From NCBI GenBank assembly GCA_020633555.1, contig JACKDL010000018.1, positions 83,819 to 147,818 on the forward strand: DNA of 64,000 bases. Direction: 5' to 3'. Positions 1 to 7,701 of this stretch are shown here, piece after piece (position 1 is the first letter of the stretch; every line of letters starts with the position of its first letter). The notes under the pieces were generated by a model. The model did not search any database. It saw only the letters and a program-made list of their open reading frames with translations, and was not told the origin of the DNA. The translations under genes and the position numbers were made by a program. This DNA is from Myxococcales bacterium (GTDB lineage: Bacteria > Myxococcota_A > Bradymonadia > UBA7976 > UBA1532).

Positions 1-1
1 C

Positions 2-688
2 CAGGACTTGACGCCGGAGCAAGAGGCTCGTCAGGAGGCGAAGCGTCGCCGCGAGGTCGCCAAGAAGGTCCAGAACAAGACCATCTTGAAGTTCATTGGG
101 ACCACGGGGGGTGACGGTGAGGGTACGATCGTCGACAGCCTCCGCGGTGGTGCCGCAGACGTTGCGATGAAAGACGCCTTCGACGGCGCCAGCGGGGCGA
201 TGGTCGCGGACTCGGCGAACTCGGCCCGCGACACGCGGCGGCAGGTCGGCGGTGACGCCGGGAAGGTCGCGGGCATCGACAAGGACGACCTGCGGGCGAA
301 GGGGCGCGGCTCCGTCGAGACCGGCAACAAGGGCAGCGAGGTTGCGGTCAAGGGGTCGGTCAAGATCAAGCGTCCGAGCGAGACGTTTGGTACCGGCGTC
401 TTGGACTCGGAGGAGATCGCGAAGGTCGTGCGGCGGCGGAAGACGGCGATTAAGAGCTGCTATGAGCGGCAGCTGAAGCGGAACCCCAAGCTGCAGGGTG
501 CTGTGAAGGTGCAGTTCACGATCCAGGAGAGTGGCCGGGTGGGGACCGCGACGGTTCTGCAAAACACCACGGGTGACTCCGCGTTGGGGACTTGCATCAC
601 CAACAACATCCAGCGGTGGCGCTTCCGCAAGCCCGACGGTGGATCCGTGACCGTGGCGTATCCGTTCGTCTTCGCCCCTTCGAGTTGA
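2..688 (+). CDS. AgmX/PglI C-terminal domain protein (5' partial)
   Basis: The reading frame is open to the left edge of the window, so the N-terminus is missing; the TTG at position 8 is an internal codon rather than a convincing start. The last ~95 residues match the AgmX/PglI C-terminal domain, a TonB-C-like fold found in myxobacterial gliding and envelope proteins: a helix with SCYERQL, then LQGAVKVQF, a GRV turn, a second Cys (GTCITN) and RWRFRKPDGG leading to the terminal YPFVF strand. The two Cys could form the disulfide usual in this family. The preceding ~130 residues are Gly/Ala/Lys-rich and look like a linker. A role in envelope energy coupling or gliding is inferred from the family only. 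No operon partner is visible upstream. Confidence 0.8.
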   Translation, partial: QDLTPEQEARQEAKRRREVAKKVQNKTILKFIGTTGGDGEGTIVDSLRGGAADVAMKDAFDGASGAMVADSANSARDTRRQVGGDAGKVAGIDKDDLRAKGRGSVETGNKGSEVAVKGSVKIKRPSETFGTGVLDSEEIAKVVRRRKTAIKSCYERQLKRNPKLQGAVKVQFTIQESGRVGTATVLQNTTGDSALGTCITNNIQRWRFRKPDGGSVTVAYPFVFAPSS

Positions 689-691
689 CGA

Positions 692-719
692 CCGGCAGGG
701 GCGGCTGCCGCCCTACCGG
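692..719 (+). terminator. Hairpin just after the AgmX-domain gene
   Basis: An imperfect inverted repeat begins 4 bases after the stop codon. CCGG pairs with CCGG, AGGG pairs with CCCT, and CGG pairs with CCG, with one mismatch and one bulge. No T-run follows, so this may be a weak or factor-assisted terminator, or simply an mRNA 3' end structure. Confidence 0.35.
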
Positions 720-1197
720 ACAGGCGAGTCCCCCTCACGGCGACGCCGCTTCTCCCCACCTTCGGTCGTCTCTTGCAGCGGCAGTTCGGCTTCGCCGGCC
801 GAAGAGGTTGCGAACCTCCGCCCGCTTTCCCTCTTCCTGTTTGTTGGCTGCTTGCAGTGGACTGGAGCCGGCCCAGCCTCTCGGACGCCGCCGTGCAGGT
901 GTGCGCTTGCGCTGAATGGACGGGAACTTCGACGTTCCTGGACGCCGCGCCTCGGGGCCGCCCAAGGGCCGTGCATGCTGGTCGGTTCCTGGGGCGAGTG
1001 CTCCGAGGTAGGTGGTCTTGAGCGGGCCCTCGTGGCCGAGAACGACAGCGTTCGGTGGGGCTGGGCCTTTGCTTGTCCGGCGCGGTGAAAGAAGGGGGTG
1101 CTGGAGTACCCTGCTCAAGGAAGCAAGGGGGTGGGTCACTGAAGGTCCGCTTGCTTGGGTACATCTTCGTGACCGCCGTATGCCGACGTTGCGAGGA
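720..1197. other. Intergenic DNA, no gene seen
   Basis: Open frames here on both strands overlap one another, have no family resemblance, and show the Arg/Pro/Ser-rich composition of random G+C-rich frames. I found no tRNA, repeat or clear RNA structure. A 25-codon frame at 1180-1257 resembles a short signal peptide but leads nowhere. Confidence 0.6.
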
Positions 1198-1226
1198 TTG
1201 TGCATTGTCGCCGCTTTCTGTTATCT
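1198..1226 (+). promoter_or_regulatory. Candidate sigma70-type promoter for the polysaccharide arm
   Basis: TTGTGC (1198-1203) and TTATCT (1221-1226) are separated by 17 bases, about 85 bases before the first gene of the plus-strand polysaccharide arm. The match is by eye; G+C-rich genomes give few chance AT-rich hexamers, which helps slightly. Confidence 0.4.
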
Positions 1227-1310
1227 GCTCAGTGCACGCGGCTCGCGCGGTGAGTGAGGGAGACGCCCGCTGGGGTCGAACCAGAGCCCAATGCAGCGAG
1301 GTGAACTCGA

Positions 1311-1853
1311 ATGAAGAGGCGAAGTCCGATGCGGTGGCTGTTTACGGCCCTCATGATTCCGGCAGTCGCGGTTGCGCAGGGCCCCTCCGATTTTCGGGAT
1401 GGGGTCGAGTTGAGCCCCGAGCAGCAGCTCGCTCAGGCGGCGGCGTCGGTGGAGAACATTCGCCAGACGCTGAAGTTTGGCCTCGAACGCCAGAAGGAAG
1501 CCGCGGCCAAGGGTGACATCATCAAGGTGAACTGCGTCAACGCCGTGCTGACCGACCTGCGTGCGCAGACCTTCCTGGCCCAGTCCTACCTGGCCGCGCT
1601 GCAGGGGGGGCTTGAGCCCGATGTGGCTCAACTCGAGGTGATGAAGATCAACGCGGCGGAGATGATGGCCGGGCAGTACCGAGGGCAGATTGAGTCCTGC
1701 GTCGGTGAGGCCAGCAGCTACACCGGGTTGACGCTGGTGGATGTGCAGGTGTCAGACGACATCCGGCAGGACGACGCCTCCGTGGAAAACGAGAACTCGG
1801 TTTTTCCGCCGGTCGACGCGACGCGGCCAGAAGCGCTGACGGGCAGCCAGTAG
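1311..1853 (+). CDS. Secreted protein of unknown function, first gene of polysaccharide arm
   Basis: The product has 180 residues and I do not recognise a named family. A Sec signal peptide is clear: a basic start (MKRR), a hydrophobic stretch, then VAVAQ with cleavage likely after VA. The mature part is predicted mostly helical, with repeated Glu/Gln/Ala helices and two Cys (VNCVN and ESCVG, about 60 residues apart) that could form a disulfide. The ATG is preceded by an AGGTG about 10 bases upstream. It lies 28 bases before the beta-barrel gene and 1.5 kb before the Wza-like gene, so it is probably a periplasmic or envelope accessory of polysaccharide assembly. That role is inferred only from position. 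Confidence 0.75.
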   Translation: MKRRSPMRWLFTALMIPAVAVAQGPSDFRDGVELSPEQQLAQAAASVENIRQTLKFGLERQKEAAAKGDIIKVNCVNAVLTDLRAQTFLAQSYLAALQGGLEPDVAQLEVMKINAAEMMAGQYRGQIESCVGEASSYTGLTLVDVQVSDDIRQDDASVENENSVFPPVDATRPEALTGSQ

Positions 1854-1881
1854 GCGAAGGAGGCCGGCGTCAGCCGGGAGC

Positions 1882-3249
1882 ATGGTCGTGACGCACCAGA
1901 GACGGATCGGGGCCTTCGTGCTGGCCCTCTTGGGCGCTGCCGTGGCGCACGCAGAGGGCCCCGGGGTGCGCGCTGGCGATCTGGTCTTTCATCCGCATGC
2001 CTGGGTTGGCGGCGGCTACGACTCCAACGTTTTCTCCGAGTCGAAGGACGACCGTTCCGCCATCAACGATGCGGTGGTGCTGAAGGTGGGTGGCGGCCTG
2101 GGGCTGCGCAACCAGAACCCGAACAAGGTCGCCATCGACATCGACAGCCAGGTCACCTACCGCCACTTCACGGCGATCAATGAGTTGGAGGGCGCGGCAT
2201 CGGACCTGATCTCCTCCCGCAACGCCGTCTCGGATGCCGGCCTGAAGGGCAAGCTCGTCATTGGCCCGCGGTCGGTGGTGAGCCTCTCGCTGCATGAGGA
2301 TTTCGGGTACACGGAGCGCCCCCCGTACAGCGACCGGGATGGGCTGACGGCTTCGGCTCGGGTCAACGGCGGTCAGATCACCGAGATCCTGGGCTACCAG
2401 CGGATCTCGAACCAGGCGGGGGTGGATCTGGCGTTTCATCCGGGCCCGCCGGATGGGCGGGCCCTCGAGATGCGCCTTGGCTATCGGTTCGGGCTCGTGC
2501 GCTTCCTCGAAGCGGAGGCGCTGGGTGCGAGCCGGGCCAACCAGAACAGCCACGACATCAAGTTCAAGACTTCGTGGAAGTTCCTCCCCAAGACGGCTGC
2601 TGAGTTGACCGTGAACTACCGCGTCAACGACTTCGAGCAGCCGTTGATTGTCGAAGACCCGGGCGCGAACCCGGTGCAGAGCGCGGACCGTGACAATAAG
2701 CCGCTGACGGTGACGGCCGGTCTGCGGGGGCTCGTGACCAAGCGCCTGTCGACCCTGCTCGAGGTTGGCTACGCGAACTCGTTCAACGTGGTCGGGGACT
2801 CCTACTCGATGGCCGTCGGGCGGCTGGAATTGCACTACGTGATCGAGCCGACCCTGGCGGCGCGGCTGGGCTACCAGCGGCGCGCGGCGCCCTCTGCCTT
2901 CTCGAACTTCGTCACCGTCGATCGGATCTATGCCGGCGCCGACCTGAACTTCTTCCGGGTCTTCTCGCTGGGGTTGGCGGGCGAGTTTGGCTACTGGTCC
3001 TACTCTCGCTCGGGGTCACCGGCCGCCGTCGTCAACGGCGAGCGCGTGACGGTTCAGCGTGACGACCCCGTGGCCCGGGCGCAGGTGGCGCTGGGGTACA
3101 ACGCGTTGGATTGGTTGGTGGTGCGGGGTACCTGGACCTTCGAGGGGAACTTCACCGGCTACGAGACGCCCTCCTCCAACGTGGGTGAGTCGGATCACGC
3201 CGACTACGTGCGGCAGCAGGCCATGCTCGAGGTGCGCGCTCAGTACTGA
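1882..3249 (+). CDS. Outer-membrane beta-barrel protein of a polysaccharide export locus
   Basis: The product has 455 residues. It has a signal peptide (hydrophobic FVLALLGAAVAHA, cleaved before EGPG) followed by a domain made almost wholly of alternating amphipathic strands (for example LEMRLGYRFGL, TAGLRGL, LELHYVIE, ARLGYQRR), ending in a strand MLEVRAQY with a terminal aromatic residue as in outer-membrane barrels. It resembles the BBP2-type barrels that sit next to Wza-like genes in exopolysaccharide clusters. It is placed between the secreted unknown and the Wza-like lipoprotein. The likely role is secretion or anchoring of the polymer at the outer membrane; substrate transport is not shown by the sequence. 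Confidence 0.8.
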   Translation: MVVTHQRRIGAFVLALLGAAVAHAEGPGVRAGDLVFHPHAWVGGGYDSNVFSESKDDRSAINDAVVLKVGGGLGLRNQNPNKVAIDIDSQVTYRHFTAINELEGAASDLISSRNAVSDAGLKGKLVIGPRSVVSLSLHEDFGYTERPPYSDRDGLTASARVNGGQITEILGYQRISNQAGVDLAFHPGPPDGRALEMRLGYRFGLVRFLEAEALGASRANQNSHDIKFKTSWKFLPKTAAELTVNYRVNDFEQPLIVEDPGANPVQSADRDNKPLTVTAGLRGLVTKRLSTLLEVGYANSFNVVGDSYSMAVGRLELHYVIEPTLAARLGYQRRAAPSAFSNFVTVDRIYAGADLNFFRVFSLGLAGEFGYWSYSRSGSPAAVVNGERVTVQRDDPVARAQVALGYNALDWLVVRGTWTFEGNFTGYETPSSNVGESDHADYVRQQAMLEVRAQY

Positions 3250-3317
3250 GCCGTCCCCGGGGTAGCCTGGCTGCCTTCTTCTGAGACATACGGCGGCCGA
3301 CCGGGATCCAAGGGGTC

Positions 3318-3926
3318 ATGCAGCCCATCTTCCGAATTGCACTGCTGTTTGTGTTCGTGCTCCTGGCAGGGTGCGGGCCGGTCCCCGAGGGGTCCTTGGC
3401 GTTGCCGCCCGTGCCGGAGACGAGTGAGCTGCTCCAGAGCGCAGCGCTGGGACCGGGGGATGTGGTCGAGGTCCGGGTCTATCAGGAGAAGGAACTCTCG
3501 GGGCTCTACCGCCTGTCCAACCAGGGGACCTTCAACTTCCCGCTGGTGGGCGAGGTACCGGCCGAAGGGCGCTCTGCACCGCAGCTCGCGGCTTATCTGA
3601 CCGATCGGCTGAAGGAAGACTACCTGCGCAATCCGCAGGTCTCGGTGTTCGTCAAGGAGCACAACTCGAAGAAGGTCTTTGTGCTGGGTGAGGTGAAGAA
3701 GCCCGGCACCTTCCCCTACGTGGACCACATGTCGGTGGTGCAGGCGATCACGCTCGCGGGCGGCTTCAAGCCCCTCGCGGCCAAGGGGCGGTTGGTCCTC
3801 ACTCGGGTGGTGGACGGCGCAGAGCAGAAGTTCATCGTGCCCTTCGACCGGATCAGTCTGGGGCTCGAGCCCAACGTGACGCTTCGCCCCGGCGACATCG
3901 TCTTCGTGCCCGAGAGCTGGCTCTAG
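3318..3926 (+). CDS. Wza-like polysaccharide export lipoprotein
   Basis: The product has 202 residues. A lipoprotein signal ends in LLAGC, so the mature protein is probably attached to a membrane by its N-terminal Cys. Next comes a Poly_export domain (LGPGDVVEVRVYQEKELSG, roughly residues 48-125) and one SLBB domain (VFVLGEVKKPGTFPY to the end, with RPGDIVFVPE). It is much shorter than E. coli Wza (about 380 residues) and lacks the extra SLBB copy and C-terminal helix, so the outer-membrane pore may be completed by the neighbouring barrel. It would work with the BY-kinase at 7701-9860. Confidence 0.9.
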   Translation: MQPIFRIALLFVFVLLAGCGPVPEGSLALPPVPETSELLQSAALGPGDVVEVRVYQEKELSGLYRLSNQGTFNFPLVGEVPAEGRSAPQLAAYLTDRLKEDYLRNPQVSVFVKEHNSKKVFVLGEVKKPGTFPYVDHMSVVQAITLAGGFKPLAAKGRLVLTRVVDGAEQKFIVPFDRISLGLEPNVTLRPGDIVFVPESWL

Positions 3927-4269
3927 CAGACTGCCGACAAGCGCCCCCTTCGCAGTCGCCCCCGTATGAAAGGCGGCTTCGGCGGCCCGGTCTCCCCGAC
4001 GTTCCCGACGTATCGTCGGTGGGCTACTACGGCGTTGGGCGTCGGGCCGCCTGGCTGCGGCGGCCGTGCCGTACGCGATCTGCACTGGGAGGCCTTGTCA
4101 GGCGGACGGTCTCGGTGGCGCGACCCCAAGGGATGGTTCCGCCCGGGGACGCGGGCGACCGGGCTCCATGGCGTGACCTGACGGACCCCGGCGCGTTCTC
4201 CGGCTCGTGAGCGTCTGCTGGCGGCCGCGCCGTCACGGCGGTCTGGGGCTGCAGCGATCCCGCTCGCCG
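3927..4269. other. Intergenic DNA between convergent genes
   Basis: No gene is supported here. A 7-bp perfect hairpin (GGCCGCC at 4045-4051 pairing with GGCGGCC at 4059-4065) and the twice-occurring motif GCCGTCACGG near the right end are the only structures noticed. The hairpin lacks a T-run. Confidence 0.5.
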
Positions 4270-5208
4270 TCACGGGGTTGAGGGCCAGACTCGCCGAAGG
4301 ACATGGGCGCTACCGGCCTGCAGCAGGTAGCGGAGCGCCGCCCCGGCCGGGAGGACGCGGAGCTTGTCGATCTGATAGGCCAGACCCGCGTGGTCATGGG
4401 GCGGCAGGCTGAGCGGGCGTGGCGCGCGGCCCGTGGGCTGAGGCGTGCCCCGTTGCCATCCCAGAGCGTTCAGCCCCGCCAGCGCCATGCGCCAGGCGAC
4501 GGCGAGGTTCGGCGAGGCCGTGGGGTGGAGGTCCGGCCAGCGGGCCCGCAACAGGGCGAGATCCCACCACATGCCGAGGTCGCCGTGGAACCCGGCCTTC
4601 GCGGCGTCGACGAGCCAGAGGAGGCAGCGGTCGGCGGGCGCAGGGACCCGACCCCAGCCGGTCGCGGCCGGCACGCTGCGGGCGTAAAGGGCGTCACCAT
4701 CAAGCGGCCAGCGGCCCGGCGGGCCCGGTGTTCGGTGGAGCTCGATGAGGAGCCCGTTGGCGACGAAGCCAACGGCCTCTGCAGGTTGCCAGGGCCAGCG
4801 CTCGGAGCTTGGCAGGGTGATGTGGTCGGCGTGGACCGCCAGGGCCTCGCGGGCTGCGGGCCAGGCGGCGCCCGGGACGAGCACGTCGACGTCGCGCGCC
4901 CCGCGGCACCCCGCGTCGGGGTACAGGTGATCGGCCAGGTCGGCGCCCTTGAAGAGCATGGGGGTGGGAAGGTCCGCCGGCCAGTGGGCCTGCAGCCACT
5001 CGAGGCGGGCGAGGTGTCCAGCGAGCTGGGCGCCCCAGGCGGCGGCGAGGCGCGGGCTCGCCGGGCGTCCGCCGCGACGCTCGCGGTGGTGGAGCACACC
5101 GGCAAGGCGGTGCGCCTCTGCCGCGGCGATGATCGCGGGGGTGGGGGCCGGGTCGACGGCGCCGTCGAGCAGGCGGCTCAGCGTTCGGATAAGGCCCGGC
5201 GTGTCCAC
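4270..5208 (-). CDS. Nucleotidyltransferase family protein (NTP_transf_5-like)
   Basis: The frame resembles the uncharacterised nucleotidyltransferase family often found in polysaccharide and capsule clusters: FKGADLADHLYP, then RDVDVLVPG (the paired acidic residues expected for metal binding), then a helical C-terminal half with LLWLVDAAKAGFHGDLGMWWDLALL. The substrate is unknown. The frame is open back to a GTG at 5358, but the first 50 residues there are Pro/Ala/Ser-rich and unlike the domain, so I chose the GTG at 5208; neither start has a good ribosome binding site. It sits alone on the minus strand inside the plus-strand polysaccharide arm, divergent from the epimerase gene. Confidence 0.65.
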   Translation of the reverse strand: MDTPGLIRTLSRLLDGAVDPAPTPAIIAAAEAHRLAGVLHHRERRGGRPASPRLAAAWGAQLAGHLARLEWLQAHWPADLPTPMLFKGADLADHLYPDAGCRGARDVDVLVPGAAWPAAREALAVHADHITLPSSERWPWQPAEAVGFVANGLLIELHRTPGPPGRWPLDGDALYARSVPAATGWGRVPAPADRCLLWLVDAAKAGFHGDLGMWWDLALLRARWPDLHPTASPNLAVAWRMALAGLNALGWQRGTPQPTGRAPRPLSLPPHDHAGLAYQIDKLRVLPAGAALRYLLQAGSAHVLRRVWPSTP

Positions 5209-5408
5209 AGGCTCGACGGTGCCCGACGCGGGACGCGGAGGGAAGGCCGGTGGGCGATTCTGCGGCGCGCTGTGCGCTGATGGCTCGGGGGGTTCCGTCC
5301 GCCGGGTCGCCGCTGCCGTCTGCTTGCAATGCGGGCCCGGGGGTGAGACACCCCCCACTGGCGCGGGGTCTAGTTGCCCGTGCGCGAGCTGACGGATGGG
5401 AGTCCAGC

Positions 5409-6368
5409 GTGGCGCGAGTGCTGGTGACAGGCGGAGCAGGGTTCATCGGGTCGCACCTGGTGCGCGGCGCGCTGGCTCGAGGGTTCGCCGTGACCGTGAT
5501 CGACAACTTCGTCACCGGGCGGCGGTCGAACCTGGCGCCCGTGCTCGATCAGATCGATCTGGTGGAGGGGTCGATCGCCGATCCCCAGGCGGTGGATCGG
5601 GCGATGGCGGGGGTGGACTTCGTGCTCCACGAGGCGGCACTGCCGTCGGTGCCGAAGTCGGTGGAGCGGCCGGTGGACACTCACGAGGCCAACATCACCG
5701 GGACCCTGCAGCTGTTGGAGGGGGCTCGCCGCGCCGGGGTGAAGCGGCTGGTCTATGCCGGCTCCTCGAGCGCCTACGGGCCCAACCCCGCGCCGGTGAA
5801 GCGCGAGGACATGCCGCCCCAGCCCATCTCGCCCTACGCGGTGCAGAAGCTGACGGGCGAGTACTACCTGAAGGTGTACCACCAGCTCTTCGGGCTGGAG
5901 ACCATCACGCTGCGCTACTTCAACGTCTTCGGGCCGCGTCAGGATCCGAAGTCGCAGTACGCCGCCGTGGTGCCTGCCTTCGTCACCCGCATGCTCCGCG
6001 GTGAGGCCCCCGTGGTGCACGGGGATGGTCGGCAGTCGCGGGACTTCACCTTCATCGACAACGTGGTCGAGGCGAACTTCGCGGCGCTGACTGCGCCGGC
6101 GACGGCCTGTGGCCGGGTCTTCAACGCCGCGTGCGGCGGGAACATCGATCTGCTGACGCTGATCGAGTGGATCAACGAGGCGCTCGGCACGGCGATCGTG
6201 CCGACGCACGTCGAGACGCGGGCCGGTGATGTCCGGCACTCTTGCGCAGACACCCGCGCGGCGGCCGAGGGGCTGGGCTGGTCGGCCCGGATCTCGGTCG
6301 CGGAGGGGCTGCGGCGCACCATCGAGTGGTATCAAGCGGACGCCGGGCAGGCGTCGGTCGCCGAGTAA
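5409..6368 (+). CDS. UDP-N-acetylglucosamine 4-epimerase-like SDR (WbpP type)
   Basis: The product has 319 residues and is an extended short-chain dehydrogenase/reductase. The NAD-binding GGAGFIGSH motif is at the very N-terminus, SSSAYG and YAVQK (the YxxxK catalytic pair) are mid-protein, and RYFNVFGPRQDP and RDFTFIDN follow. The wording ALPSVPKSV and YFNVFGPRQ is closest to WbpP/Gne UDP-GlcNAc (UDP-GlcNAcA) 4-epimerases. The start is a GTG with GGGAG six bases upstream. It is 10 bases before the sugar dehydrogenase, suggesting that together they make a UDP-hexosaminuronic acid for the repeat unit. Exact sugar specificity cannot be read from the sequence. Confidence 0.88.
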   Translation: MARVLVTGGAGFIGSHLVRGALARGFAVTVIDNFVTGRRSNLAPVLDQIDLVEGSIADPQAVDRAMAGVDFVLHEAALPSVPKSVERPVDTHEANITGTLQLLEGARRAGVKRLVYAGSSSAYGPNPAPVKREDMPPQPISPYAVQKLTGEYYLKVYHQLFGLETITLRYFNVFGPRQDPKSQYAAVVPAFVTRMLRGEAPVVHGDGRQSRDFTFIDNVVEANFAALTAPATACGRVFNAACGGNIDLLTLIEWINEALGTAIVPTHVETRAGDVRHSCADTRAAAEGLGWSARISVAEGLRRTIEWYQADAGQASVAE

Positions 6369-6378
6369 GGACAGGGAC

Positions 6379-7701
6379 ATGGGTCACGAGCAGTTGATCG
6401 CCAAGCTGGAGGCGAAGCGCGCCCGGGTCGGGGTCATCGGCCTGGGGTATGTGGGGCTGCCTCTCGCGGTGAGCTTCGCTGAGGCCGGCTTCGACGTGGT
6501 CGGCTTCGAGGTGGATGGGGACAAGGCCGCGGCGCTGAACCGGGGCGAGTCCTACATCCTGGACGTGGAGGCCGCCGAGGTGGCGCGGCTGGTGGATGCG
6601 GGGAAGTTCCGGGCTACCACCGACTTCGACGAGCTGAGCAGTTGCGATGCGCTGAGCGTCTGTGTGCCCACGCCGCTGCGCAAGACCCGCGATCCAGACC
6701 TGACCTACGTCATCTCGGCCACCGAGCAGATCAAGAGCCGGCTGCGGGCCGGGCAGCTGGTGGTGCTGGAGAGCACGACCTACCCGGGCACCACCATCGA
6801 GGTGGTGGCGCCGACCCTGTGCGAGACGGGCCTGAACGTCGGTGAGGACGTGTTCATCGCCTTCAGCCCCGAGCGCATTGACCCCGGCAACCCCCTGTAC
6901 GGGGTGAAGAACACGCCCAAGATCGTGGGCGGGGTGACCCCGCGCTGCAACGCCGCCGCGGCGGCCCTGTACGGGGCCATCGTGGACAAGGTGATCTCGG
7001 TGTCGAGCCCCACGGCCGCCGAGATGGTGAAGCTGCTGGAGAACACCTTCCGGGCGGTGAACATCGGCCTGGTGAACGAGATCGCGATCATCGCGAACAA
7101 GCTCGGCCTGGACGTGTGGGAGGTCATCGACGCGGCGGCGAGCAAGCCGTTCGGCTTCATGCCCTTCTACCCGGGCCCCGGGCTGGGCGGGCACTGCATC
7201 CCCATCGATCCGCACTACCTGAGCTGGAAGCTGCGGACCCTGAACTACAAGACGCGCTTCATCGAGCTGGCCGACGACATCAACTCCCACATGCCGGAGT
7301 ACGTGGTCGACAAGGTCGGGCAGGCGCTGAACGAGGACGGAAAGCCCATCAAGGGCGCCAAGGTGCTGGTGCTGGGGGTGGCGTACAAGCGCAACATCAC
7401 CGACTGGCGCGAGAGCCCGGCGGCGCCCGTCATCGAGGGGCTGATCCGGCGGGGTGGCGACGTGTCGTACCACGACGACTTCGTGCCCGAGTTTGCTTTG
7501 GGCCACGGCGGCGAGGCTGAGCATCTGCACTCGGTGCCCTTGGACTACAGCGATCTGGGGCGCTACGACTGCGTGGTGATCGTGACCGATCACACCTACC
7601 TGGACGCCGAGCAGGTGGTGGCGAACGCGCGCCGCATCGTCGACACCCGCAACCTGGTCGGCAAGGCGGGGATCACCTCGGAGAAGGTGGTCAAGCTCTG
7701 A
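6379..7701 (+). CDS. Nucleotide sugar dehydrogenase (UDP-GlcNAc 6-dehydrogenase-like)
   Basis: The product has 440 residues with the three-domain architecture of UDP-Glc/UDP-ManNAc/UDP-GlcNAc dehydrogenases. The Rossmann motif VGVIGLGYVGLPLA is near residue 15, ESTTYPGTT follows, and the catalytic Cys lies in GPGLGGHCIPIDP. The C-terminal domain carries VLVLGVAYKRNITDWRESPA. The protein would oxidise C6 of a UDP-sugar to the uronic acid with two NAD+. The FYPGPGLGGHCIPIDP wording resembles WbpA (UDP-GlcNAc). The ATG follows an AAGGACAGGG site. Its TGA overlaps the ATG of the next gene, so the BY-kinase is translationally coupled. Confidence 0.92.
   Translation: MGHEQLIAKLEAKRARVGVIGLGYVGLPLAVSFAEAGFDVVGFEVDGDKAAALNRGESYILDVEAAEVARLVDAGKFRATTDFDELSSCDALSVCVPTPLRKTRDPDLTYVISATEQIKSRLRAGQLVVLESTTYPGTTIEVVAPTLCETGLNVGEDVFIAFSPERIDPGNPLYGVKNTPKIVGGVTPRCNAAAAALYGAIVDKVISVSSPTAAEMVKLLENTFRAVNIGLVNEIAIIANKLGLDVWEVIDAAASKPFGFMPFYPGPGLGGHCIPIDPHYLSWKLRTLNYKTRFIELADDINSHMPEYVVDKVGQALNEDGKPIKGAKVLVLGVAYKRNITDWRESPAAPVIEGLIRRGGDVSYHDDFVPEFALGHGGEAEHLHSVPLDYSDLGRYDCVVIVTDHTYLDAEQVVANARRIVDTRNLVGKAGITSEKVVKL

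Noticed and set aside
1180..1257. A 25-codon frame resembling a signal peptide just before the first polysaccharide gene
   Set aside because: It stops after 25 codons, overlaps the candidate promoter and has no downstream in-frame protein.
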